Positions 1 to 8,520 of a stretch of DNA of 64,000 nt are shown here, in pieces; position 1 is the first letter of the stretch; each line of letters begins with the position of its first letter. Position numbers and translations under genes: made by a program. The notes below the pieces were generated by a model. It made no database searches. It had not been told where the DNA came from and saw only the letters and a program-made list of their open reading frames with translations. This DNA is from Prado023 sp963798745 (GTDB taxonomy: Bacteria; Actinomycetota; Actinomycetes; S36-B12; CAIYMF01), in assembly GCA_963798745.1 (NCBI GenBank), contig CAWCUF010000003.1, positions 1 through 64,000 on the forward strand, written 5' to 3'.

Positions 1-947
1 CTGATGGCACCGGCCGGCATCTGGCTTGGCCGGATCGCCGGAGGACGCCCCGGCCGCTGGATCGCCGGCGTCGGCATCGCCGCCGCCACGGTCCAGGTCG
101 TGGGCCTGCAGCGCTGGGTGACCCTCGTCCCGGGTATCAGCGACGACGCCCTCGACCCAGCCCTCCGCGCCAACGCCGAGGAGCGCTTCGAGCTGTGGCA
201 CACCGTCCTCGGCAAGGCCATCGGCGAGACCCTCGGCTACGTCCTCACCGCTACCTTCACGGTCCTGGTGGTCGTCGCGTTGAGCCGGACGATCCTGCCC
301 CGCTGGCTGGCGATCGTCGGTCTCGTCGCCTCCGCCCTGATCGCCACCGGGGTGGTCGTCCCCCTCGTGGAGGCGGCCAGCCTGACCAACTTCGCCGGGT
401 ATGTCGTGTGGTGCGCGTGGCTGCTCGCGGTGGCGTTCCTGCTCGTCCGCGCGCCCGCCGGCGCCCTGGGCTCCCCGACCACGGACCGGTTCGCCGGCTT
501 CACGGCCACCGCCTCGATCGTCGTACGACGGCCAATCGCAGAAGTCTTCGAGTTCGTCGCCGACGCGCGCAACCGCCCGTCCTGGGACGGCAGCGTCGTG
601 ACCGAGGAACTCACCTCGGCCGAGCCGATCCGGCAGGGAACGACCGCCACACACGGCTGCGGTCGATGGGCCGCGAGCTCGACTACGACTGGGTGGTCAC
701 GTCGTTCGAGCCGCCGGTCGGTATGGTCGCTACGAGCACAGTCGGCCCTCTTCCGACGACCCTCACCTACTTGCTGACCGACCTTGGGCACGCGACTCGG
801 GTCGAGTTCTCCGTGGTCGGCCGCCCGACCGGCGCGCTCCGGCTGCTACGGCCGGCGATGGCGCGCAGCACCCAAAGGAACCTCGACCGCAGTTTCGGCC
901 GGCTCCAGCAAGTGCTCGAGGCCCGCGCGTCTCGTCGTGATGGTTAG
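1..947 (+). pseudogene. DUF4386-like membrane domain fused to SRPBCC domain, frameshifted, 5' end outside window
   Basis: The first about 160 codons, read from an ATG at 4 that is probably internal, give four or so hydrophobic segments resembling DUF4386 membrane proteins. An SRPBCC (polyketide cyclase-like) domain then begins near 520, with the run IVVRRPIAEVFEFVADARN. Around 640-655 the frame breaks. The rest of the SRPBCC domain, starting GRELDYDWVVTSFEPP, continues in another frame to a stop at 945-947. One lost base or two gained bases near the ACACAC run at 649 would explain this. It may be a real pseudogene or a sequencing error. No function can be assigned beyond lipid or hydrophobic ligand binding, which is what the SRPBCC fold suggests. 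Confidence 0.6.
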
Positions 948-987
948 CCTCGGCCTTTCGTGCGTCCACCCAACAGGAGGTCTTCTG

Positions 988-1161
988 ATGTATGGGATCC
1001 TCCTTGTCCACTCCCAGTCTCCCGCCGGGCTTGGTGGCCGCCAGAGGCCGACGGCCCCCACCTGGCCACTCCTGCTGGCGATCCGGCAGATCCCGGATCG
1101 CTGCCTCGGCGGCGCCCCGCTTGGGCTACCTAATGGGCTAGAGGCCCGGGCCCGCTCCTAG
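988..1161 (+). CDS. short orphan ORF with strong RBS (57 aa), possible 5' gene remnant
   Basis: An AGGAGGT sequence at 976-982 lies six bases before ATG 988. The reading frame opens MYGILLVHSQSP, then becomes proline/arginine-rich low-complexity and ends inside the intergenic repeat at 1121-1224. The good ribosome site with no recognisable protein suggests the surviving start of a deleted gene rather than a working peptide. I do not recognise a family. Confidence 0.2.
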   Translation: MYGILLVHSQSPAGLGGRQRPTAPTWPLLLAIRQIPDRCLGGAPLGLPNGLEARARS

Positions 1162-1224
1162 GATCGCCGACCGCATCGGCGTTTCCCGGCCTCGCTCCCC
1201 CGGCGAACTGCTTACCGCGCGCCG
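1121..1224 (+). repeat. interspersed intergenic repeat, copy R0 (diverged)
   Basis: It has the family layout: TTGGGCTAC, a second GGGCTA about eight bases later, a GGCCCGGGCCCG palindrome, GGATCGCC, and the ending ACTGCTTACCGCGC. It is the most diverged full-length copy and lies between the broken membrane/SRPBCC gene and the DUF4143 ATPase gene. All copies in the window have the same orientation. Confidence 0.55.
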
Positions 1225-1300
1225 ACTTCGTTCACCGACTCCATTTCGCTGGCCTGTACCGCTCCAGATCGTAGGCAAATGGTGCTCCAAATCGTTGGCT

Positions 1301-1318
1301 TGTGCTAGGTTCCACCGG
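1301..1318 (+). promoter_or_regulatory. putative leaderless promoter (-10 TAGGTT) of the DUF4143 ATPase gene
   Basis: TGTGCTAGGTT at 1301-1311 is an extended -10 box whose hexamer TAGGTT ends seven bases before GTG 1318. Transcription would therefore begin at or next to the start codon. No good -35 is visible and there is no Shine-Dalgarno sequence before the GTG, which fits a leaderless mRNA. Confidence 0.45.
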
Positions 1319-2595
1319 TGTCTTCCTCGGGGTTCGGGCCTGTGGGGCGTCGGGTGCTCGGCGTGGCGCTGGAGCGTATGGCCGACGACCCCGTCCTGTT
1401 GCTGGAGGGCCCTCGTTCGGTCGGCAAGTCGACTCTGCTGCGCGAGATCGCTGGCCTGCGTGGTGCCCGGATCCTGGATCTCGATGACCTGGCCACCCGG
1501 GACGCCGTGGCCGCGGACCCGGGCACGATGATCGCCGGGGACCAGCCGGTGTGCATCGACGAGTATCAGAAGGCGCCGGTGGTGCTCGACGCGATCAAGG
1601 CCGAGTTGAACCGCGGGGCGACCCCAGGCAGGTTCGTGCTGACCGGGTCGACGCGTCACGACTCCCTGCCCCCAGCGGCCCAGGCGTTGACCGGGCGCCT
1701 GTCACGGCTGCCGGTCCTACCACTGTCCCAGGGGGAGATCGGCCAGGTCCACGAGGACCTGCTGACCCGGCTGCTGGGCGACCCGGACGGCGCGACCGGC
1801 CCCTGGCCCGACTCGACGACCTCGAGGGTCGACTACATCCAACGGGTCACTCGGGGCGGGTTCCCGCTGGCCCTAGCCGCGTCCACGGAGGCCGCGCACC
1901 GACGCTGGGTCGACCACTACCTGAGCCTCACCGTCGAGCGCGACGTGTACGAGTTGAGTCGGCTGCGCCAGGGTCACATGCTCGGCTCACTGTTGGCCCG
2001 CCTCGCCGGACAGACCGCACAGGTGCTCAACATCGAGAAGGCCGCGCGAGACGTCGGCCTGGACAAGGCCACCACCGACAGCTACGTGAGCCTGTTGGAG
2101 AAGCTGTTCGTCGTCTACCGGCTCCCCGCCTGGGGACGCATCCTCACCTCCCGCTCCGCAGCCTCCCCCAAACTGCACGTGCTGGACTCCGGCATCGCCG
2201 CCCGACTACTCCGACTCACACCGGCCAAGCTGGCCACCCCGGACCCGTCGGCACTGACCGAGCTGGGACACGTCCTGGAGTCCTTCACCGTCGGCGAACT
2301 ACTCAAACAGGCGTCCTGGAACGACGACGTGGCCGGCACCGGGCACTGGCGCACCCGCGACGGCGACGAGGTCGACCTCGTCGTCGAACTCGACGACGGC
2401 GCCCTCATCGCCTTCGAGGTCAAGGCCGCCTCCCGAGTCTCCGGCCACGACCTCACACCGATGGCCAAGCTCCGCACCGCCACCGGCCCCAAATTCCTGG
2501 CCGGCATCGCGCTCTACCTGGGCCAACGCAGCTACACCTACGACGACCGACTCCACGTCATGCCCGTCGACCGGATCTGGACACCACCCACCTGA
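1318..2595 (+). CDS. AAA-type ATPase with DUF4143 C-terminal domain
   Basis: This 425-residue protein has a Walker A motif GPRSVGKST at residues 31-39 and a Walker B-like VCIDEYQKAP at about 78-87. A DUF4143 region follows, ending in DEVDLVVE and FEVKAA, the D..E-x-K pattern of PD-(D/E)XK nuclease folds, although the cutting activity is often lost in this family. Such ATPases are common, stand alone and have no defined substrate; some act with toxin-antitoxin or defence loci. The GTG start is chosen because a TAGGTT -10 box sits just upstream. It is monocistronic: repeat copy R1 begins 15 bases after its stop. ATP binding is certain, the cellular role unknown. Confidence 0.9.
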   Translation: MSSSGFGPVGRRVLGVALERMADDPVLLLEGPRSVGKSTLLREIAGLRGARILDLDDLATRDAVAADPGTMIAGDQPVCIDEYQKAPVVLDAIKAELNRGATPGRFVLTGSTRHDSLPPAAQALTGRLSRLPVLPLSQGEIGQVHEDLLTRLLGDPDGATGPWPDSTTSRVDYIQRVTRGGFPLALAASTEAAHRRWVDHYLSLTVERDVYELSRLRQGHMLGSLLARLAGQTAQVLNIEKAARDVGLDKATTDSYVSLLEKLFVVYRLPAWGRILTSRSAASPKLHVLDSGIAARLLRLTPAKLATPDPSALTELGHVLESFTVGELLKQASWNDDVAGTGHWRTRDGDEVDLVVELDDGALIAFEVKAASRVSGHDLTPMAKLRTATGPKFLAGIALYLGQRSYTYDDRLHVMPVDRIWTPPT

Positions 2596-2609
2596 CCACC
2601 GACTGGCAA

Positions 2610-2718
2610 CTGGGCTACAAATTGGGCTATTGGGTTCGAGCGGAAACCGGGATCGCCCACCCCTTCGCGGTTCCCCGCCCCCGCCGGAGGCGTGAACTCC
2701 ATACCGCGCCCGGCGCCC
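2610..2718 (+). repeat. interspersed intergenic repeat, copy R1
   Basis: CTGGGCTACAAATTGGGCTA at 2610-2629 is followed by GGGATCGCCCACCCC and GTGAACTCCATACCGCGCCC, the two best-conserved blocks of the family. Similarity to copy R2 continues about 70 bases further, as far as CCTCAGGCCG. It begins directly after the ATPase stop codon. Confidence 0.75.
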
Positions 2719-2839
2719 TTGGCGCGCCCGCCGGGATTCCGTTGGTGACTCGCGCGCCACCTCTGCTCCTCAGGCCGACTCCGTGCCCTCAGGGTTGGGG
2801 CGCTCGGTGTGGGTCGGATTCGCGGAGGAGGAAGCCACT

Positions 2840-2932
2840 ATGCCTGCCTTCATCATCGGCCGCTCGTGCGCCAAGCAGATGCTGAGCGCAGCCCAACGTG
2901 CGGGCCAACCCATTGACCCGGGGCTGAGGTGA
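2840..2932 (+). CDS. 30-codon ORF with strong RBS, unknown
   Basis: GGAGGAGGAA at 2824-2833 precedes ATG 2840 at good spacing. The peptide runs from MPAFIIGRSCAKQ to GLR, then TGA at 2930-2932. It lies between repeat R1 and the GYD-domain gene, same strand. It is too short for family recognition: it could be a small protein, an upstream ORF of the GYD gene, or the surviving start of a deleted gene. Confidence 0.25.
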   Translation: MPAFIIGRSCAKQMLSAAQRAGQPIDPGLR

Positions 2933-3013
2933 GCCTAACTTTCGTCATGAACGGGCGTCGTGTCATCGAGGCAGGCCTGCATCACCGGCAGCGCCCCCGA
3001 CGAAAGGGATCGA

Positions 3014-3337
3014 GTGGCCAAGTTCATGATCAAGGTCTCCTACAGTGCCAAAGGCATCAAGGGCGTCATGGCGGAGGGAGCCACCTCGCGCGTCGACACG
3101 ATTCGCGGGCTCATCGCGAGCGTGGGCGGCACCATGGAGAGCTTCCACTTCGCGTTCGGCGGCACCGACGTCTACGTCATCGCCGAGATGCCCGATACTG
3201 CAACGGCCGTAGCGCTCGCCGCGACTATCGGCTCATCGGATGCGATCAGCGCCTACGAGACCGTGGTGCTGGTAGACCCGGCCGATATCGACGCCGCAGC
3301 CACAATCACCGTCGGCTACCGCCCACCAGGGGAATAG
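3014..3337 (+). CDS. GYD domain-containing protein
   Basis: This 107-residue protein opens AKFMIKVSYSAKGIKGV and contains the GGTDVYVIAEMPD stretch typical of GYD-domain proteins, small alpha/beta-barrel dimers related to the Dabb/YCII group. Their biochemical role is not established. GTG 3014 is preferred over the in-frame GTG at 2960 because GAAAGGGA at 3002-3009 lies five bases upstream and homologous sequence starts here. The gene is alone, with repeat R2 about 170 bases downstream. Confidence 0.8.
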   Translation: MAKFMIKVSYSAKGIKGVMAEGATSRVDTIRGLIASVGGTMESFHFAFGGTDVYVIAEMPDTATAVALAATIGSSDAISAYETVVLVDPADIDAAATITVGYRPPGE

Positions 3338-3510
3338 CCCGCCGGCTGGCCCGTGCCCCCGCCTCGCGGCCCTCCCGCTGCGCGGCGGGGGCACGCTATG
3401 CACACGCAGGCCCCGACCACACAATCCCCGCCGCACCATGTCATCCAGGGATCCGCCCGGCCCTCGCCGGACGCTAGACCGTGATGGGTCGGCACTGCTT
3501 GTGCTACCCA

Positions 3511-3612
3511 TTGGGCTACAAATAGGGCTACGCCCGTAGCCCCGCCCCCGGGATCGCCCACCCATCGACGTTCTCGCCCCCGCCGGGGAGGTGGACTCCA
3601 TATCGCGCCCGG
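3511..3612 (+). repeat. interspersed intergenic repeat, copy R2
   Basis: TTGGGCTACAAATAGGGCTAC is followed at once by GCCCGTAGCCC, so the second GGGCTAC can pair with GTAGCCC in a short hairpin. GGGATCGCCCACCC and TGGACTCCATATCGCGCCC follow. The match to R1 continues to about 3670. Confidence 0.75.
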
Positions 3613-3889
3613 CACTCTGGGCCCCGCCGGGGTTGGGTGGATGACTCGGGCGCCGTCGCGGCGCCTCAGGCCGCCTCACCCGTGGGCCAGTGGAATCATC
3701 GATGGAAACCCCGAGGCAGGTCCATGGAACCGCGCGTATCTTGACGAATCCTCAGCACCCTTCGCTGGTGACGGAGAGCCGCGAGTCAGCCAGCTGTTCG
3801 TGGAGCTGGTCGGGCCTGGGATCTTCCTCAGTTGGCCACGGATGTGGGACCGGTGGCGATGAACGTCAGGGCAGTCCTAGCCGGGCCCG

Positions 3890-4069
3890 GTGGGCCTGGA
3901 GTCGTTCAGTCTGGGGGCGTGGGTCACCGGCCTGGTGCTGGTCATCTTCGCGTTCCTGCTGCGCGCAACGGGCAGCACAGGGGTGGCGACCAACGCAACG
4001 GCAGCCCGCGACCACCCAGGGCGGGGCCGGTTGCGACGACCGGCGGGCCAGTTCAGTGGGTTCGGATGA
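3890..4069 (+). CDS. possible small single-TM protein (59 aa)
   Basis: GTG 3890 opens MGLESFSLGAWVTG, followed by a strongly hydrophobic run LVLVIFAFLL and a short Arg/Gly-rich tail ending at TGA 4067-4069. The hydrophobic pattern is the reason for listing it. There is no clear ribosome site, the stop overlaps the end of the convergent ClbS-family gene by 17 bases, and I know no family. It may be a remnant. Confidence 0.25.
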   Translation: MGLESFSLGAWVTGLVLVIFAFLLRATGSTGVATNATAARDHPGRGRLRRPAGQFSGFG

Positions 4070-4550
4070 AGCGGCGGATCAGGGTGCGCGCCCAGTCGTA
4101 GTGGCTGGTGGTTGCTGAGACCGCATAGCTGCCCACCGAGGTGCTGCCGGTCCAGGCGAATCGGCGCTTGGTGAACAGGTCATCCTCTGAGTAGCTGGAG
4201 ACGACTGACCGGATCGCGGCGTGGGAGGCGTGCAGCCGGGTGATCACGTCGTCCCACGCGTCGGCGCGGGTCCGCTGCCAGATCTGGTCGTTGAGCGCTG
4301 GGAGCTGGGCCCAGGTGAGTCCGGGGGCGGGGATCGCGACAGGTTCCCCGGCGCGCCCGGCCCGCTCCCACGCCAGGACCAGCTCGTGCCAGGCGTCGAG
4401 GTGGGCCAGCAGGTCCTTGACCGACCACTGGCCGCACGCGCCAACGGCGCAGCGCAGGTCGCGTGGGACCCGGTCGCACTCGACCATCAGGGACTCGAAG
4501 TCGCTGTCGATGCGCGTCAACAAGTCCGCGCGGGTGGTGGGGCGGCTCAT
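4053..4550 (-). CDS. ClbS/DfsB family four-helix bundle protein
   Basis: This 165-residue protein has the family arrangement: an N-terminal helix with TRADLLTRIDSDFESL, then GQWSVKDLLAHLDAWHE, a central LPALNDQIWQRTRADAWDDV and a C-terminal TTSHYDWARTLIRRFI. ClbS, the namesake, protects colibactin producers by hydrolysing the warhead. Most family members elsewhere have no known substrate, and nothing here points to a toxin cluster. The length matches the family. It is monocistronic. Confidence 0.85.
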   Translation of the reverse strand: MSRPTTRADLLTRIDSDFESLMVECDRVPRDLRCAVGACGQWSVKDLLAHLDAWHELVLAWERAGRAGEPVAIPAPGLTWAQLPALNDQIWQRTRADAWDDVITRLHASHAAIRSVVSSYSEDDLFTKRRFAWTGSTSVGSYAVSATTSHYDWARTLIRRFIRTH

Positions 4551-4698
4551 CCCACCACTGTGGCACGCGCCAGTGAGCTCGTGGCGCTCGGCCGCCAGCC
4601 GCGGCCGGTGCAGTGCTGGTGGTCCCGCCGCAGCTCTGACTGGCCCCTGACGCCTGGCTGCCGGGGTAGGGAGGGTGCCTCCGCGGGCAAGTGCCGGG

Positions 4699-5565
4699 CT
4701 ATCCGGACACCCGCTGCGCCCAGTCGATCACGCGCAGGGCCCGCAGGGTGTTCCACCGGCTGGGCTTGCCGGGTGCCTCCATGTCGAACCACGTCTCGCC
4801 GGTGTGCTTGGCCTGCAGGGTCCACGTGCCATGTCGGCGCTTGCGGTGCACCAGGTCCAGGGCCTCGCCCAGGCGCGGGTCCCAGGTGAAGGCCCGCCAG
4901 TAGTCCAACGCGCGCAGCACGTCGTAGTACCAGTAGTACGGGAAGGAGAACCGGGTGAACGACTCCCGCACGATCTCCCCGGTCCGATGCGAACGGAACA
5001 ACCGATGAGCCAGGAGGAACTCCCGCCCGCTGCTGGCTACTTGGGCCACATCCGCCCGGGTCGTCTCGAACGGTGCCAGCGCCTCCAGGGCGCTCAAGGT
5101 GGTGTGGAAGGAGGCATGCGAGGCCTGCCGCTGGCAGTTCCATCCGCCGTCGGGCATCTGCTCGTCAAGGAGGCGCTCCACGGCACCCGGCATCGGCACC
5201 CCCGCACCGGTGGCCATCGTGAGCATCATGGCGCGCACGCAGGTGTCCTCCCGCCCCGAGGACCAGAGCCGGAACGAGCTGTCGGGGCGCAGGCCCCTGT
5301 CCAGCAGCGCGTGCACCGACTCGGGGGCCCGCACCCCGAGGTGCTGCAGGACTTGCAGCGAGTAGAACGTGGAGGTCCACTTCGGGGAGTACCACCCGGT
5401 CGGCCAGGTCCCGTCGCCACGCCTGTGACTCAGGAGTTGCGCCCCCCAGCCCACCTGCGCCACCCGCGCCCGGGTCTCCCGCCAATCCCCGCCGGCCAGA
5501 TCCCGTTGAACCTGCCAGCGGACCGCCGGGTCACCAGCCAGCAGCCACTCGAGGACCTTATCCAC
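4699..5565 (-). CDS. prenyltransferase/squalene-oxidase-repeat-like protein of unknown function
   Basis: About 288 residues from GTG 5565. The protein reads as an alpha/alpha-barrel of repeated helices with motifs such as DGTWPTGWYSPKW, MPDGGWNCQRQ and RRHGTWTLQAKH, the DGxW/GGW signature of terpenoid-cyclase-like repeats. It lacks the DxDD or DCTAE acid motif of true squalene cyclases, so an enzymatic cyclase role is not supported. The open frame extends upstream to 5667, but that stretch is low-complexity. Single gene, no linked isoprenoid genes. Confidence 0.7.
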   Translation of the reverse strand: MDKVLEWLLAGDPAVRWQVQRDLAGGDWRETRARVAQVGWGAQLLSHRRGDGTWPTGWYSPKWTSTFYSLQVLQHLGVRAPESVHALLDRGLRPDSSFRLWSSGREDTCVRAMMLTMATGAGVPMPGAVERLLDEQMPDGGWNCQRQASHASFHTTLSALEALAPFETTRADVAQVASSGREFLLAHRLFRSHRTGEIVRESFTRFSFPYYWYYDVLRALDYWRAFTWDPRLGEALDLVHRKRRHGTWTLQAKHTGETWFDMEAPGKPSRWNTLRALRVIDWAQRVSG

Positions 5566-6060
5566 GGTCCGGCACCCCCCGGTGGCACGCCCGGCAGCAG
5601 GCCACCAGCCGGCCGCTCGAAGCCGCGCCGTGCACGTCGAGGCCGGCACCCACCTGACCTCCCACATCCACCCAATCAGTCAACACCCCGCAACTCGTTG
5701 GGATCCAGCCACGGGACGTGCCACACCGGGACCGGGTGCCGCTACGCGTGTGCACCCCACCCGTGTGGATCGACGGGCTCGACCTGCCGCCTTGTGCTGC
5801 CGACACTGGGTACTGAACGGGTGGCCCTTGCCCGACCCACGCCGCCGGGTCTATGGTCGTTGTGAGAGATGGACCCCCAGCCCCGGGTCGAGTTGTTTGC
5901 GAAGCGCTCGCCGGGGTCGGCTCACCTCCTCGGTTGGTTCACCGACTTGCGGCCCCGCGTGACTGCCACCCTTCATGGGCAATCACGTGGGGCCGCGCCA
6001 ACGCTAGAGGCCGCAACGTCGCCCCCGCAGGAGCTGATCAGGTGGCGGGGCGCATCGGGT
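5566..6060. other. intergenic region, no supported gene
   Basis: Open frames here are G+C-driven and overlap in several phases without family resemblance. I see no repeat copy and no RNA gene. The right edge carries the promoter of the ArsR gene. Confidence 0.5.
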
Positions 6061-6061
6061 C

Positions 6062-6097
6062 TTGACAGACCAGATTAGGTAAGCGATGGTTTACGTC
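6062..6097 (+). promoter_or_regulatory. ArsR-module promoter, copy 1
   Basis: TTGACA at 6062-6067 is a perfect -35. TAGGTAAGCGATGGTTTACGTC at 6077-6098 corresponds to the palindromic operator of copy 2, but the left half reads GGTAA instead of ACGTAA, so the inverted repeat is damaged. The ATG at 6098 lies directly at the end of this element. Confidence 0.5.
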
Positions 6098-6466
6098 ATG
6101 AATTCGTCACATGATCGGGGAGGTGACGTGTGGAAGGCGCTGGCGCATTCCACCCGACGCCAGATCCTCGACCAGCTGTTCGAGTCCCCGGCCACAACGG
6201 GAGAGCTGGTTTCCGCGCTGGGCATGGACCGGCACGTGGTGATGGCCCACTTAACCGTGCTGCGCGAGGCGGACCTTGTGCTGACCGAGAAGCACGGTCG
6301 GCAGCGGGTGAACTTCCTCAATGCAGCACCCCTTCAGCAGATCCACCACCGGTGGATCTCACCAACCAGCGGACCGTGGGCTGCGGCCCTGATCGCCGTG
6401 CGCGACGAGGCCGAGGCCTCCGCCCAGCCGGACGACCCCTCCGAGGACAGGAAACGAAGTGGCTGA
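6098..6466 (+). CDS. ArsR-family winged-helix regulator, copy 1
   Basis: A 122-residue winged-helix protein: VWKALAHSTRRQILDQLFES forms helices 1-2 and the recognition region lies around MDRHVVMAHLTVLREADLV. No cysteine pair for metal sensing is visible, so it belongs to the non-metal group found next to SRPBCC (AHSA1-type) genes. ATG 6098 aligns with the only start of the twin at 29740; the ATG at 6086 lies within the operator. Its 3' end overlaps the SRPBCC gene by eight bases. Only six residues differ from the twin. Confidence 0.85.
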   Translation: MNSSHDRGGDVWKALAHSTRRQILDQLFESPATTGELVSALGMDRHVVMAHLTVLREADLVLTEKHGRQRVNFLNAAPLQQIHHRWISPTSGPWAAALIAVRDEAEASAQPDDPSEDRKRSG

Positions 6467-6969
6467 GTCAGAGATCCGGCATTCGATCACGATCGCGGCA
6501 CCCATCGACACCGTGTGGGCCGAGATCACCAAGGTCGGCGCCCGTCAGCGAGCCCAACTGGACGCTGTCCTGGAGACCAGCTTCCGCCCGGGTGACCCGC
6601 TGTACTACAAGTCCGAGGACGGGACGCGTGTCTTCATGGTCGGGCGGGTCCTGGAGTGCGATCCACCGACCACGTTCAGCCACACCCAGGTCCTCACCAT
6701 GCGCGACGACCCGCTGACCGTGGTCACCTGGCACCTGGAGGCCGTCGCGCAGGGCACCCGGGTCACCCTGGTCAACAGCGGCTGGCCGGCCGGGGCCAAG
6801 ATGGACAAGGTCGACACGCACATGGAAGGGCATCCTGGCCAGCCTCAAGTCCGTCGTGGAGACCGGGGACGTCACCGGCCGGCAGAAGGTGACCCTGTTC
6901 TTCATGCGCACGTTCATGTTCATGATGCCGTCGACGACCAAGACCGAGAACGTCACCGTCCCGGACTGA
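6459..6969 (+). pseudogene. SRPBCC (AHSA1-like) protein, copy 1, frameshifted
   Basis: It starts at GTG 6459 and matches the intact twin (30101-30610) up to KMDKVD. One base is then gained between 6808 and 6815, where copy 1 has GTCGACACGCACATGG and copy 2 has GTCGACTCGACGTGG. The shifted frame runs to 6980 with a meaningless tail. The original frame resumes with ILASLKSVVETGDVTGRQK and ends at TGA 6967-6969. The last third would therefore be lost. This is either recent decay of a duplicate or a sequencing error. Confidence 0.75.
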
Positions 6970-7160
6970 CACCCCGATGACGCAGGAAGCACCTGGTCCC
7001 TCACCAGGATCCCCACGACCAAGGCGAGATGTTCCACCGGGATCAGGACCAGCAGTCGCTGCCCGCCCTGCGGCCGGGGCCAGCACCGCGATATCCCCGC
7101 CGAGTCATACGAGGGCTGCATGAAGGACTCGCGGGCCACCTCCGCACGGGCGGTGGCCGG

Positions 7161-7223
7161 GCACGTGGCACGTGGCACGTTCAGGGTGCCCCCCTGATCC
7201 CGCACGGCACTCTAGGATCACGC
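7161..7223 (+). promoter_or_regulatory. GCACGTG tandem repeat and leaderless -10 box
   Basis: GCACGTG occurs twice and GCACGT once in direct tandem at 7161-7180. TAGGAT at 7213-7218 lies five bases before ATG 7224, so a leaderless transcript is likely. The tandem CACGTG palindromes could be a regulator site, but no cognate regulator is adjacent. Confidence 0.35.
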
Positions 7224-8483
7224 ATGGCCTACAGCTCCTCTATCGGGTTCGCGGCGTCGATCGGCGGCCTCGCGGGCGCATCGCTGACCGCGCACCGCGG
7301 AGGCAGGGCGGCGGTCGCCGCCGCGGTGGTTGGCGCCATCGGACTGGGCACGTCGGAGGCGGTGGCTCGGGCCCGCCAGAAGGACGGTGAGATCCCGGCG
7401 CTGTGGCAGCGCATCGCAGTGAGCACCGCGCTGGCGGCGCCACTCGGCTGGGTAGCGGGGAAGTGGACCGGGGCCGGTCCCCGGACGGTCGGCACGGTCA
7501 CGGGCGCCGTGGTCGGGGCGATGGGGTTGCGCCCGGAGAAGGTGGCCATGGGCCCGGTCGTGGGTATCGCCGTCGGGCAGGCACTGTCCCGCCGACCGGC
7601 CCCGGCGGCTGTCGCGGCCAGCGGCACCGTCCTGGCCTACCGCAGCCTGTCCGCCTTGATCTTCCGCGAGGCGCAGTTGAGCCTGGTCGCCGACCAGGTC
7701 CCCGCTGCCGACCTCCCGTTCGTGGTGCCCCGACCGGCACTGTCCAGGTACGTGGGCACCGGATATGTCCGAGAGCTCGCCGAGGAGCTCGGAGCCCACT
7801 ACACCGCCGATGTCGCGGACGCCGGGATCGTGGCCTCCCTCGATGCGCTGGCCGGACCGGGGCTCGACCCGGATCAGGTCGACCCGCTCGTGCGCGAGTT
7901 CTACGAGCACACCACCCGGTTCGCTCTCGACATCGTCCCGCAGTGGCGGGCGTGGGTCCGGCCCGGCTACCTGCTGTACCGCACCGTGGTCGCACGTCCG
8001 CTGGGGCAGGCCAGCATCCCGATGAACCAGCGCGAAGCCCAGCGCGGGATCCGCAGCCGCATCGACACGATCACCGGCGTGGATGCCACCGTCTCGGTGC
8101 GCGGGTGGATCCGGTCGTTCGCCGACGACGACGAGCCGATCATGACCGGCATCTACACCACCTACACGCACAACGGCTGCGGCTACGTCAGCGTCGGGTT
8201 CCCCGTCCCGGAGGGCAGCTTCACCGCAACCCTGCTCCCCCAGTCACGGCCCGACCAAGGCCTGACACTGACCAGCCGCGTTCACGACGGCCAAGCCGGG
8301 CACTACCTCACCTACATCGACACCGCGGCCGACGAACTCACCGCCCTGGCCGTGCACGGCTTCCACGAGCAACTCGACGTCTTCGTCGAGGACGACGCGC
8401 TGCGCGCCGAGCACGCCTTCTGGGTCTTCGGCTTCCCGTTCCTGACCCTGCACTACCGGATCACACGCAAGCCCACCCGCTGA
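7224..8483 (+). CDS. conserved-looking protein of unknown function with glycine/alanine-rich membrane N-terminus
   Basis: 419 residues. The first about 150 are Gly/Ala-rich with several hydrophobic segments, such as FAASIGGLAGASL and TVTGAVVGAMGL. The rest is soluble and aromatic, including PMNQREAQRGIRSRIDTIT and HAFWVFGFPFLTLHYRITRK. The C-terminal half looks like a ligand-binding beta domain, but I do not recognise the family. ATG 7224 follows a TAGGAT -10 box by five bases and there is no ribosome site; the frame is open upstream to 7029 without coding character. Single gene, followed by a TetR fragment in the opposite sense. Confidence 0.75.
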   Translation: MAYSSSIGFAASIGGLAGASLTAHRGGRAAVAAAVVGAIGLGTSEAVARARQKDGEIPALWQRIAVSTALAAPLGWVAGKWTGAGPRTVGTVTGAVVGAMGLRPEKVAMGPVVGIAVGQALSRRPAPAAVAASGTVLAYRSLSALIFREAQLSLVADQVPAADLPFVVPRPALSRYVGTGYVRELAEELGAHYTADVADAGIVASLDALAGPGLDPDQVDPLVREFYEHTTRFALDIVPQWRAWVRPGYLLYRTVVARPLGQASIPMNQREAQRGIRSRIDTITGVDATVSVRGWIRSFADDDEPIMTGIYTTYTHNGCGYVSVGFPVPEGSFTATLLPQSRPDQGLTLTSRVHDGQAGHYLTYIDTAADELTALAVHGFHEQLDVFVEDDALRAEHAFWVFGFPFLTLHYRITRKPTR

Positions 8484-8520
8484 TCCCCGGGCTTCTCGGC
8501 GTTGTACGCAGCCAGCGCGA

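Noticed and set aside
1551..2885. 444-codon plus-strand frame inside and beyond the DUF4143 ATPase gene
   Set aside because: It is an arginine/proline-rich shadow of the real gene in another frame, without a known domain.
5853..6078. small ORFs before the first ArsR gene
   Set aside because: They overlap each other in three frames, lack ribosome sites and resemble no protein.
6086..6097. ATG at 6086 as start of ArsR copy 1
   Set aside because: The twin gene has no start there, and the codon lies inside the operator; ATG 6098 aligns with 29740.
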